A stretch of DNA of 64,000 bases from assembly GCA_013823135.1 (NCBI GenBank), contig PNLP01000001.1:1-64000 (forward strand). The letters are read 5' to 3'. The stretch is from Planctomycetaceae bacterium. GTDB taxonomy: Bacteria; Planctomycetota; Planctomycetia; Gemmatales; Gemmataceae. Every line of letters starts with the position of its first letter. Within the stretch, counting starts at the first letter, position 1. A program made the translations under genes and the position numbers. Below the pieces are notes generated by a model. It did not search any database. It saw only the letters and a list, made by a program, of their open reading frames with translations, and was not told the DNA's origin. Of this stretch, positions 43,462-54,757 are shown piece by piece.

Positions 43462-46400
43462 ATGGGCGGTGGCTACTCTTGCTCATTCGGACATACCTGG
43501 GCGGCGCACGAAGGGCATGCCCCCAAAGCGTGTCCGGTGTGTGGCGATACGTTGTTACTTCCCATCGGCAGCACGCTCGGAAGCCCGCCCCCACCGGCTC
43601 GGGGATCCATCGGTGGATTAGATTTCGCTGACATTCCTGGTGGTGATGTCGCGACTTTGAACTACATGCCGGGCCCGCCGCCAGTTGCCACTTCCACAGA
43701 CACGCCTTCGTTCTCGTCCCTAGTTGGAATGCCCGCAGTTGAGCAATCGCCCACGATGGACGTGGACAGCGTTGTTCCGTTCGCCGAGGCGGTCGATTTT
43801 GTCCCTCCGACCGTCCCGGGGTACGAGATCCTCGGAGAGGTCGGCCGTGGCGGGATGGGAGTTGTCTACAAGGCCAGGCAACTGAGTCTGAACCGACCCG
43901 TCGCGTTGAAGATGATCCTCGCTGGTAGCCACGCTGGAACCATTGAGCGGGAGAGATTCCGACGAGAGGCCGAGGCAGTCGCCACGCTTCAGAACCCGCA
44001 CATCGTCCAGATCTTCGAGATCGGTGAATCGAGCGGGCACCTGTACTTGGCTTTGGAGTTTGTGGAAGGCGGCAACCTCGCACAGCACCTCAAAAACGCC
44101 CCCTGGTCAGCGCGCGACGCGGCTGAGTTGGTCGAACTACTTGCCCGAGCCGTTCAGTATGCGCACCACCAGGGCGTCGTTCACCGCGATCTCAAGCCCG
44201 GGAATGTTCTCCTCCAGGGGCCGAAGTTGGAAGGTGGAACGGATTACCAATCGACCAAGGCCTGGGGTGTCGATAACTCCGGGTCTTCCGATCTGCGGTT
44301 CCCCGTCATCGGTTCCCGGCACAGCAGCGGTAAGCCAGAAGTACGAATTACGAAGCCCGTCCCGAAGATCACGGACTTCGGACTCGCCAAGCGGTTGGGA
44401 GACACCGCCAATCCAGACGCGACAAAGACCGGTGCGGTGATGGGCACACCCAGTTACATCGCGCCTGAACAGGCATCGGGGAAGACTCGTGACGTTGGCC
44501 CATCGGTGGACATTTATGCGTTGGGTGCGATTCTTTACGAGTTGCTCACAGGTAGACCACCGTTCATGGGTGAGACTCCACTCGATACTGTCCTTCAAGT
44601 GTTGCACGACGACCCAGTGCCGCCCAAGCGACTTCAGCCGACCGTACCACGCGACCTGGAAACAATCTGTCTCAAGTGCCTGACGAAAAACCCAGCTAAA
44701 CGGTATCTGAGCGCTGACGCACTCGGTGATGACCTCCGCCGGTTCCTGATGGGTGAACCGATCAAGGCACGCCCCCTCTCGGCCTGGGGTCGCGGGATCA
44801 AGTGGGCACGGCGGCACCCGTCAATGGCCATCCTTGCGACCTTCACGGTCGTAGCAACTGTCGCGCTGGTTTCGGTTCTCTCGGTGGCATACTCCCGGGT
44901 TCATGCAGCGGTCATCGAGAAAGAAGCTGAAGCTCAAGCGGCGGACATGGCTCGCAAGAAGGAAACGATCGAGCGAGAACGCGCCGAGAAACTCGCCGCG
45001 GACAACGAACGTGCCCGTATCCAGGCCATGAAGGACAACGAGAAGTTGCAGTTGGAGGCAGAACGTACCCGGCGAGCGGCATTCGCCCTACAGTTGGCTC
45101 AGATCGCAGCCATGTGCGAGCGTGACCCAAGACGGGCCAACGAGTTGCTGGACAATCCGACCCGTTGCCCACCGGAGCTTCGCGATTTTAGTTGGTCCTA
45201 CCTACACCGGATGTGTCAGCGAGAGGAGCGGGCTTATCGCGATCATCCCCCTAACGATCCGCTTCAAGCAGTAGCGTTCTCGCCCAACGGGGCTTTCGTT
45301 GCATCGGCTGGTAAGGCCGGGCAGGTTCGCATCTGGAGTCCCCGCACTGGGCAGACGTGGGCCATCCTCGTCGGGCAAGTCGGACCCGTTACGAGCGTCG
45401 CGTTCAGCCCCGATGGTGGTGTCGTGGCTGCCTGCGGTGAAGACCATGCCATCCGGTTATGGGAACTCCCGGTCAACATCCTCGAGGATGTCAGCCGGTC
45501 GGTGGATTTTTTTCCATTTCTTCAGCGAGTTGTCCAGCCGTTAGCAATTCCCCCCACTGTTGTGCTAAATGAAGCTCACGCTGGCGATGTGAACTGCCTT
45601 GCTTTCAGCCCTGACGGCGAGTTTCTTGTCAGTGGTGGTGAGGATGCTTATCTCCGCTGGTGGGATCTTGGCGGCTGGCGAGTCCGGAATGTGTTGGTCG
45701 GGGGCATGGGTGGTGTTGGTGCGACGGCGGTGTCCGTCCAGCGGGCCAAGGTCTCAAACAATATGGTCACCCGAGGACGACAATTTCCGGTTGAGACCAA
45801 GTTAAAAGATCGCCGAGGAGTCCGTTCAATTGCGTTTGCCGCATCAGGCAAAGTTCTGGTGTCTGGTGGTGCCGATGGGGTAGCCCGAGTCTGGTCGGGT
45901 GATGGGAAGAGCATGATCCGCGCCTTTCCCTCTCCTTCCACTATCGTCCGAGCCGTCGCCGTGACTCCCGATGGAAGGACCATCGCAGTCGTGAACGACG
46001 ATGCGGTGAAGACAATCCGCATTATCGATGTTGAATCCGGCAAGGATCTCCGTCGCCTGACAGGCCACACACGTTCGATCTATTCCCTTGCCATCAGCCC
46101 CGACGGTGAATTGTTGGTATCGGGTTCCCTCGATTTGTCAGTGCGAATCTGGAGTCTGGAGGATGGCCAGCAACGGGGCATTCTTCAAGGCCACGAGCAA
46201 GGCATCAGTAGCGTGGCGTTTGCGCCGGATCGGCGCTCTGTGGTTTCGGCGAGCTTCGATACATCCGTTCGGGTCTGGCACACGTCAGCCAGGCCACACG
46301 ATACGGTGGATCCATTTGGTGGAACGATCTTGTCGACCGTGGGGTTCTCAGCTAGCGGGACAACGCTCTTTGGTGGTGACGAATCCGGGGGTATCCAGGC

Positions 46401-47379
46401 GTTTCGCTCCGACATCATTGCGGTCCGCTCGGGAATCCCGCCCGGGGCGACTCCGTTCTACTTCACGAAGATCCTTGACCGGAACGTAAATAACAAGGGT
46501 GCCTCGCAACGCCTTGTGATCAAGGCAACCGCCGCCTCGACTGATGGGCAGATGCTCATCGCGGCGACGGATCGGAACGCACTCCTCGTCTGGCGGATGA
46601 TGCGGATGCCTGGCGCGATGGGTAGCCCGGGGATCGTTGCACGCCAACCGTTGATTGTTAGTGTTCCGCAGCCAGTATACGCGATGGCTGTCGATTTCTC
46701 TGGGCGATGGCTAGCGACGCTTGATATCGAGGGCGTACGCCTTTGGGACTTGCATTTACTCCCTCGCTTTCAGGCAGAGGGGGCGGTGTACAAACCCGAT
46801 GCAACCGGCCTGATTCACCCCGCCAGTAAGACACGCGAACTTGCCTTCCATCCTTCCGGTGAGCGGTTAGCTGTAACCGTGGAGAACGGAGTGCGGTTGA
46901 TAGACCTTCTGGGCAACGTGCTGGTCGATGCGGGTGGCCTCCACGAGGATCGCGTGGAGGCTCTCGCTTTCGGCGGGCGAATAGGCGAGCAACTCGCAAC
47001 TGCCGACTCGGGCGGCATTATCAAAGTCTGGCAAGTCAGTGGATCGAAACTCATTCCGCAGGCCGAAATGGCTGGTCACACCGGTCTGGTGTCCAGCCTT
47101 GCGTTCAGTCCGGACGGTCGGACGCTTGCTTCTGGTGGGGCCGACCGGACAGTTTTGCTCTGGGATCCGAAGATGGGTCAGGAGCGTGCCGTGCTCACAG
47201 GGCACGCAGACATGGTCATGCGGGTGCAGTTTCTGCCGGATTCCTCTGCCTTGTTGACAGTGAGTCGGGATGGAGCAGTGAAACGCTGGCGTACGAACGG
47301 GATTGTGAAGCCCGGTGTCGGGAACCCCGGCGTACCTCGACCGAACCTCGGCTCATCCATGCAACTCAGTCGAGGGTGA
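43462..47379 (+). CDS. Membrane serine/threonine protein kinase with C-terminal WD40 repeats
   Basis: The 1305-residue protein starts with a zinc-ribbon-like CSFGH...CPVC segment (Cys7, His11, Cys24, Cys27). The kinase domain (about 120-430) has GEVGRGGMGVVYKA, Lys150 in VALK, HRDLKPGN (241-248), DFGLA (305-309) and APEQ. A transmembrane helix (about 454-476) and a coiled coil (480-565) follow. From about 600 on there are roughly fourteen WD40 units (VAFSPDG...VRIW), enough for two seven-bladed propellers, presumably outside the cytoplasm. An insert of about 45 residues (254-298) between HRD and DFG is unusual. The phosphatase encoded next is a possible partner. Confidence 0.92.
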   Translation: MGGGYSCSFGHTWAAHEGHAPKACPVCGDTLLLPIGSTLGSPPPPARGSIGGLDFADIPGGDVATLNYMPGPPPVATSTDTPSFSSLVGMPAVEQSPTMDVDSVVPFAEAVDFVPPTVPGYEILGEVGRGGMGVVYKARQLSLNRPVALKMILAGSHAGTIERERFRREAEAVATLQNPHIVQIFEIGESSGHLYLALEFVEGGNLAQHLKNAPWSARDAAELVELLARAVQYAHHQGVVHRDLKPGNVLLQGPKLEGGTDYQSTKAWGVDNSGSSDLRFPVIGSRHSSGKPEVRITKPVPKITDFGLAKRLGDTANPDATKTGAVMGTPSYIAPEQASGKTRDVGPSVDIYALGAILYELLTGRPPFMGETPLDTVLQVLHDDPVPPKRLQPTVPRDLETICLKCLTKNPAKRYLSADALGDDLRRFLMGEPIKARPLSAWGRGIKWARRHPSMAILATFTVVATVALVSVLSVAYSRVHAAVIEKEAEAQAADMARKKETIERERAEKLAADNERARIQAMKDNEKLQLEAERTRRAAFALQLAQIAAMCERDPRRANELLDNPTRCPPELRDFSWSYLHRMCQREERAYRDHPPNDPLQAVAFSPNGAFVASAGKAGQVRIWSPRTGQTWAILVGQVGPVTSVAFSPDGGVVAACGEDHAIRLWELPVNILEDVSRSVDFFPFLQRVVQPLAIPPTVVLNEAHAGDVNCLAFSPDGEFLVSGGEDAYLRWWDLGGWRVRNVLVGGMGGVGATAVSVQRAKVSNNMVTRGRQFPVETKLKDRRGVRSIAFAASGKVLVSGGADGVARVWSGDGKSMIRAFPSPSTIVRAVAVTPDGRTIAVVNDDAVKTIRIIDVESGKDLRRLTGHTRSIYSLAISPDGELLVSGSLDLSVRIWSLEDGQQRGILQGHEQGISSVAFAPDRRSVVSASFDTSVRVWHTSARPHDTVDPFGGTILSTVGFSASGTTLFGGDESGGIQAFRSDIIAVRSGIPPGATPFYFTKILDRNVNNKGASQRLVIKATAASTDGQMLIAATDRNALLVWRMMRMPGAMGSPGIVARQPLIVSVPQPVYAMAVDFSGRWLATLDIEGVRLWDLHLLPRFQAEGAVYKPDATGLIHPASKTRELAFHPSGERLAVTVENGVRLIDLLGNVLVDAGGLHEDRVEALAFGGRIGEQLATADSGGIIKVWQVSGSKLIPQAEMAGHTGLVSSLAFSPDGRTLASGGADRTVLLWDPKMGQERAVLTGHADMVMRVQFLPDSSALLTVSRDGAVKRWRTNGIVKPGVGNPGVPRPNLGSSMQLSRG

Positions 47380-47468
47380 ATCGGATTCTGATCTCGCGAG
47401 TTGGCAAGCGATTGTCTCACGAGTGACTCAGCCCAACTCCGGTCGATTGATTGTGTAGGCCACCGAGC

Positions 47469-48461
47469 ATGCGGTTCGAGTTCGATACTCTTGAAGTTGG
47501 GCTCGCCCTTTCGGGGACGCCGCAAGCAGCTCGGGATATCCTGGGGGCTGGCTTCGAGGCCGTCCTCAACGTGTGGGACAACAACCAAGCTCCTTACACA
47601 GTCGGCTTGCCTGCGCTGGTTCAGGTCGTTCAACAGCCTATCGAAGACGGCATACCCGCACCTCTGGCCTTTCTCCGCCGAGCCGTTCTGGAACTGGCGG
47701 ACTTCCGCCGTCGGAACCTCTGGACTCTGGTCCACTGTCAGCAAGGCCAATCACGCAGCGCGGCGGTCGTTGCGCTCTATTGGATAGCACGCGATGGAAT
47801 CAGTTGGGAAGAGGCAATCACGCGGATGCGTGTCACCCGACCCCAGATTCAACCTCACCCCAAACTTGTCGATCCCGCGACACGTGACGCAGTCGTGGAA
47901 TCGGTTCAGGAATTCCTCGCCGGCAACGAGTCGGTTCTGGTGAACGCCCGGATGGAAGCTAAGGGGTTGGTTGTGGCAGATGAAGAACGCGGGCCGCCAC
48001 ACGAGGCCCGCGGGTGGAGCCTGATCGAGACCGGTTTGGGCTGCGGGAGTGCGCCACTTCAACCCGCGGAGTTGGCACGGACGGGGTTCTCCCGTCTCCT
48101 GAATGTTGCGGGCGGCGAGATCAGTGGGTTCGGGATGCGTTTGCCGGATGAAGTGGAGGCGATGGAACTCGCACTGGCTGAAACCAGTCCGGTCAAACCG
48201 CAAGTGTTGGCCGAGGCGGTGTGGCACCTGCGATCCTGGCGGCAAGAAGGGCACGATGTGTTCATCTCATGTACCGATGGCAAGTCGCGGTCGGTGCTCG
48301 TGGTGGCGTTGTCGTTGATGATCGACCGCGGCTGGGACTTTCCGGGGGCGATGTGGTACATCCGTAAGCGCCGTCCGGGTGCGTGGCCACGTCCACAGAT
48401 TCTCGAACGCCACACCATGCCCGATCTCATTGCCGCGTGTCTTGCTCACCAGCCCGAATGA
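47469..48461 (+). CDS. Tandem-domain CX5R (dual-specificity-like) phosphatase
   Basis: With the start at ATG 47469 the product has 330 residues and two phosphatase P-loops: HCQQGQSRS (Cys90-Arg96) and SCTDGKSRS (Cys268-Arg274). Each is followed by a similar helix (AAVVALYWIARDGISWEEA; VLVVALSLMIDRGWDFPGA) and a basic segment (RMRVTRPQIQPHP; IRKRRPGAWPRPQ), so the halves look like a duplication. Asp60 and Asp227 are candidate general acids. The second loop lacks the His before Cys. The protein is soluble and lies 89 bases after the WD40 kinase. Its last 35 bases overlap the convergent mfnE-like gene. Confidence 0.8.
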   Translation: MRFEFDTLEVGLALSGTPQAARDILGAGFEAVLNVWDNNQAPYTVGLPALVQVVQQPIEDGIPAPLAFLRRAVLELADFRRRNLWTLVHCQQGQSRSAAVVALYWIARDGISWEEAITRMRVTRPQIQPHPKLVDPATRDAVVESVQEFLAGNESVLVNARMEAKGLVVADEERGPPHEARGWSLIETGLGCGSAPLQPAELARTGFSRLLNVAGGEISGFGMRLPDEVEAMELALAETSPVKPQVLAEAVWHLRSWRQEGHDVFISCTDGKSRSVLVVALSLMIDRGWDFPGAMWYIRKRRPGAWPRPQILERHTMPDLIAACLAHQPE

Positions 48462-48969
48462 TTAACTCATCCAATAAGCGGCGAAAGTTGACGACTTCGA
48501 TCGCAAATGCGGAGCCCTCCACGACTGCCGGGAAATGCGGATCAACCCAGCCGTTTGTTGCCGCAGTTGCCCACGACGTTCCTGCAGGTACATCGACCGA
48601 CTTCAGCAACACGAGCCGCTCCGCTTTGTGAATCACGGCGATCCTCGCTGCGATGCTATCGGATGTCACATTCCACGAGTGCGGCAACCCCTCAAGATCA
48701 AGCCCACAGGTCGCGATCTCTGGGCAGTGCAGACTGATCAACTGCTTCAAGAATTCCCCAGCAACCGCCATCCCTTGCAACGCCAGCCAGTGGCACACTT
48801 CTTCGCCAAGGCTGTGGATTGCGTCAAGTTTCCGGATCGCTTCAACAACATCGCCACCACCCGGAACAAGCAGCAACTTCTCTGGCGCAAGTGAAGCTAA
48901 GTACGCACGCAACCCTGGCCCGAGTTGGGGGTGGTCGAACAGACTGCCGCCAACCTTCACGACGATCAC
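48427..48969 (-). CDS. Amino-acid-kinase-fold protein, MfnE-like (methanofuran-type cofactor biosynthesis)
   Basis: The 180-residue protein is a short amino-acid kinase: VVKVGGSLFDHP at the N-terminus, LLLVPGGGDVVEAIR, and NVTSDSIAARIAVIHKAERLVLLKSVD. This matches the archaeal MfnE/MJ0458-type kinases and the homologues in methylotroph C1-transfer clusters. MfnE phosphorylates the aminomethylfuran alcohol in methanofuran synthesis. It overlaps the mfnF-like gene by four bases (ATGA), indicating coupled translation. Confidence 0.82.
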   Translation of the reverse strand: MIVVKVGGSLFDHPQLGPGLRAYLASLAPEKLLLVPGGGDVVEAIRKLDAIHSLGEEVCHWLALQGMAVAGEFLKQLISLHCPEIATCGLDLEGLPHSWNVTSDSIAARIAVIHKAERLVLLKSVDVPAGTSWATAATNGWVDPHFPAVVEGSAFAIEVVNFRRLLDELIIRAGEQDTRQ

Positions 48970-49973
48970 GAGCGTGACTCCGATGCTAACACTGCGACTG
49001 CATACGCGGGAGCACAGGCGGATACCACGGGGCCGAGCTCGTCGTTCAGCGAGATGATTCGCTCGATGGGTGCACCCTGGAACACACGGTCAATCACGCG
49101 CCGGGCCAGGAACTCGCCTGCTCCCGAAATGATGACTGTGTGCAGTTCGGGTGGATTTTGCGTGTCGTAGTATGCCGCACGCGCCGCTGACGAGATGGTT
49201 TCGAGGATTCGTGTGTGAACGCGAGTGGCGAAGTGGACGATGTGATCGTCCGAGAGGGTTTCCCGATCCCCACCAAGCATGCGTGCCAGTCGTGCGAGGG
49301 AGTGCTCGAACGTACTCGATCGGCCGTCGGCAGTGTCACGGTCATCGGGGTTTTCCTGAAGCAATCCTAGAACGGTGTACACGTCTCGCGTTGTTGCAAA
49401 CAACTCGGCGCACACGCGGTCCGGGTATACAGCGCAAACTGGAGTGCGAGAGACCCCGAGGTACACGAGTTCGTGGTGTTCGAGCCGCTCCCAGTCAGTC
49501 GTGCCGTAGGTTGATGGGACACCGTGGTTCAGGGGGATAATGTCCGAGGTCGTGGACCCGATGTCGAGCAGCAGGCCGCCGTGGTGAGGGGCGAATCGGC
49601 CCGCGAATGTGGCCAAAGCGTGCCAGTTCGCGGCCGCGACCTTGAGGTGGTTCCGCTTCGCTGCTTCCGTGTCCACGAACACGCCATCGGTGCTCCACAC
49701 GCGGATTCTGCGACCGCCACTCGCGAACCTGACGGCCGAGAGAATTGCGTTCACACCGTCGCGTTTTGTTTCGAAGCAGTCGCACAACTCGCCGGTCATG
49801 GTGACGGCGAGTTCTTCAATCCCGGGAAACTGCGCGACCAGTTCGGCGAGAGTTGTGGGAAGTTTGTCCGGTTGCTTCCACAACGGGAACGGCAGCGTAA
49901 TCGCTCGCTGATCCGTCGTGGCTGCCTTCAGATTCGCCCCGCCGACGTCCAGCCCTAAAATCGTGGTTGGCAT
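48966..49973 (-). CDS. H4MPT-linked C1-transfer pathway protein (MfnF-like, hydantoinase/oxoprolinase-related)
   Basis: The 335-residue protein has the ASKHA/hydantoinase-type motifs LGLDVGGANLKAATT, GLLLDIGSTTSDIIPL, YLGVSRTPVCA and VIISGAGEFLARRV. That is the pattern of the TIGR03123 family, whose archaeal member MfnF joins the aminomethylfuran and tyramine-glutamate parts of methanofuran. Planctomycetes are known to carry genes for tetrahydromethanopterin-linked formaldehyde oxidation. The ATG at 49973 follows GAGGA; an upstream in-frame extension looks non-coding. It pairs with the mfnE-like gene. Confidence 0.85.
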   Translation of the reverse strand: MPTTILGLDVGGANLKAATTDQRAITLPFPLWKQPDKLPTTLAELVAQFPGIEELAVTMTGELCDCFETKRDGVNAILSAVRFASGGRRIRVWSTDGVFVDTEAAKRNHLKVAAANWHALATFAGRFAPHHGGLLLDIGSTTSDIIPLNHGVPSTYGTTDWERLEHHELVYLGVSRTPVCAVYPDRVCAELFATTRDVYTVLGLLQENPDDRDTADGRSSTFEHSLARLARMLGGDRETLSDDHIVHFATRVHTRILETISSAARAAYYDTQNPPELHTVIISGAGEFLARRVIDRVFQGAPIERIISLNDELGPVVSACAPAYAVAVLASESRS

Positions 49974-50000
49974 GATCCTCGCACGATACAAGGTTTGACG

Positions 50001-52853
<2,853 letters not shown>

Positions 52854-52869
52854 ACCATTCTCAGCGGGG

Positions 52870-53095
52870 CCAATGATGAGAAAACGATTCCACGCGATAT
52901 TCACACCCTTCCGTGGAACCGTTCTGGAACCGTTCGATTCGTCTGGAAGAAAGTTCATTAGAACAATTTCAGGCTCCGCAGAACCTCAATAACTAACTGT
53001 ACAGACGTCAGTTGTGCGATTGCCCATCGATCCCCGATCGCAGTTCATCTCCGGGTTCACGTCAGAATCATGCGAGCCAGAAATCGCGATGCTGG
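52870..53095 (+). repeat. Dispersed GGTTCCA element, copy 2
   Basis: It contains GAAAACGATTCC, tandem TGGAACCGTTC units, GGAAGAAAGTTCATTAGAAC and, after 90 bases, CGCAGTTCATCTCCGGGT and AATCATGCGAGCCAGAAA. These match the minus strand of 20430-20643 at roughly 85 percent over the first 110 bp. It starts 17 bases after the Hsp70 stop. Confidence 0.8.
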
Positions 53096-53192
53096 CAGAT
53101 CGGGTACGTTTCGCGCAAGGGGTCGGCGGAATCGCGTTCCGTAGGTGAACCCGGTGGTGGAATCGCCGGGTGGCTAAACGGAAGACTTACCC

Positions 53193-53468
53193 ATGTTCAC
53201 TCAGCCCACCAACCACCCCGGTCGCGTCACAGTTGTCGCTCCGGATGGCACGGAATCTATCAAGTCGGTCGATCTTTTGCCCGAGTGGATGAAGTTCGCA
53301 CGCGGTCGTGACGGCATGACGGTTCCCGTGGTGTTGATCGCTCAGGTTCGCAGCGGCGTCGGCTTCACGTACCACAGCTACGGTGCCGACGGGCGCTTGG
53401 TTGCTGTTACCGCGTCGCTGGGCAACTCGCCGGTTGCACCTCCGGATAGCGTTTCCGGCTGGTTCTGA
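53193..53468 (+). CDS. Small hypothetical protein (91 aa)
   Basis: The product is a beta-rich soluble protein (VTVVAPDGTESIKSVDLLPE, VPVVLIAQVRSGVGFTYHSY). The first half reads convincingly as coding sequence. The last 30 residues overlap the C-terminal end of the convergent membrane-protein gene by 91 bases. A weak GGAAG lies upstream. No family is recognised. Confidence 0.5.
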   Translation: MFTQPTNHPGRVTVVAPDGTESIKSVDLLPEWMKFARGRDGMTVPVVLIAQVRSGVGFTYHSYGADGRLVAVTASLGNSPVAPPDSVSGWF

Positions 53469-54388
53469 TCGGGCACTTGTGTCGGAGTAATCTGTGTTCG
53501 CAGCGAACTCGCGTCATGCCCGAGTTCGCGAATTTCTTCCTCAAGTTCTGCGATCTTCTCTTCGATCCGCCTCAGTCGCTTCTCGGGTGTCTGACCCAAC
53601 AACCGCGCGACAAAGTTCAGCAACAGCAACGCATGCCAGCCCTCCGTGGCAACTCCACGGAGCCGGTAAAGCCGCTCCATTCTCGCGAGTTGCTCTGGGC
53701 TGAGTGCCTGACCCGCACGCAGCAACCGCGCCAGTGGAGCCATGTGCCACTTCGCCAGCATAAACTCCACAAGCGGCAACACGACAATTGCCAGGTCGAG
53801 CCAGTTCGCCTTCGCAAACGCGATCGGCTTCGGGTGTGCCGACGCCTTGAAGATGAACTCGGTCGCGAACGCCATCCAGATGACGCCGATACTCACGTCG
53901 AGAGCGCCGCTCAGAACGGGATCACTTTTCACCGCGGCCGCACGGAAATATTCCAGTGCGAGCACTGGCAAGATCATGAGCGCGACCAGCACCATTGGCC
54001 CCGCAAAGGCATGTTCCAATCGCTCTGACAATTCCTTGCCAGGCAGATGCCAGCCGATTCGCGGCACCCAGATCATCCCGGTTCGCGGGTCGGGTAGAGC
54101 CATCCGAAACGGCGGCATCAGGCACACCACCACGGCTCCCCACATGATCGGAAGACGCGGTAAATCTCGGTTGCGACGCAGTAGTCCCCAAATGGCTTCA
54201 ATCCAGAAGATTGGCCAGGAGACGAGGAGCACATTGGCGACAAGATCGCGTTCCGATTCCGTCACTCCATTGCTGATCGACCGGTGAACAAGAACGGCGA
54301 CAAGGATGAGATAGCCGAACCCCAGGATGAACATCACCCGAGCGCGGAAGTTGTCGGCTCTCGTGGTGGCGGTGATCGTGGCAAGCAT
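53378..54388 (-). CDS. Multi-pass membrane protein with voltage-sensor-like helices and coiled-coil tail
   Basis: The 336-residue protein has about six membrane segments. The later part, ATEFIFKASAHP ... LDLAIVVLPLVEFMLAKW followed by the basic helix LARLLRAGQALSPEQLARM, resembles the S2-S4 part of ion channels, but I see no selectivity-filter sequence (TVGYG-like). The C-terminus has a strong coiled coil (RRIEEKIAELEEEIRELG, about 270-300) and a disordered tail. It could be a pore-less voltage-sensor or an unrelated membrane scaffold. Its end overlaps the small gene at 53193 on the other strand. Confidence 0.7.
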   Translation of the reverse strand: MLATITATTRADNFRARVMFILGFGYLILVAVLVHRSISNGVTESERDLVANVLLVSWPIFWIEAIWGLLRRNRDLPRLPIMWGAVVVCLMPPFRMALPDPRTGMIWVPRIGWHLPGKELSERLEHAFAGPMVLVALMILPVLALEYFRAAAVKSDPVLSGALDVSIGVIWMAFATEFIFKASAHPKPIAFAKANWLDLAIVVLPLVEFMLAKWHMAPLARLLRAGQALSPEQLARMERLYRLRGVATEGWHALLLLNFVARLLGQTPEKRLRRIEEKIAELEEEIRELGHDASSLRTQITPTQVPDQNQPETLSGGATGELPSDAVTATKRPSAP

Positions 54389-54425
54389 GGGGCAACCCGT
54401 GGGCTGGGGTTATGAAGTTGCGATC

Positions 54426-54628
54426 TTGGTTTTAGCCCTGGAAGGGCGGCGGATGGTAACCAGGGGTGGAGTGAGCAAAGCGAACGCAACCCCTGGCCCG
54501 AGGCAATGCGTGGTGCCCGTCGCCCCATCCGGGGCTTCATTTCACGGTAGGCTGCGGACCAAGGGTTTGCTCACTTCGTTCGCTGCACCCCTGGCTACCA
54601 TCCGCCGCCCTTCCAGGGCTAAAACCAA
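54426..54628. repeat. Long inverted repeat (GCCCTGGAAGGGC type) upstream of dapL
   Basis: The arms 54426-54468 and 54586-54628 are 43 bp with one mismatch; they include GCCCTGGAAGGGCGGCGGAT. Further inward AGTGAGCAAAGCGAACG-type segments recur in both arms, partly rearranged, followed by ACCCCTGG/ACCCTTGG. The inner loop has its own short palindromes (GCCCCATCCGGGGC). It fills most of the 369-bp divergent spacer. Confidence 0.9.
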
Positions 54629-54757
54629 AGCCACAACCCAATCACGCAACCCGTGGGCACTGCAATCGTATTCCATTGGCAGAGCGAACTCGCCGCAAAT
54701 CCACCCCCTCCCGTACAACATTTCTATCACGCCTCGCCTCTACCTGGAGTTTCGCCG

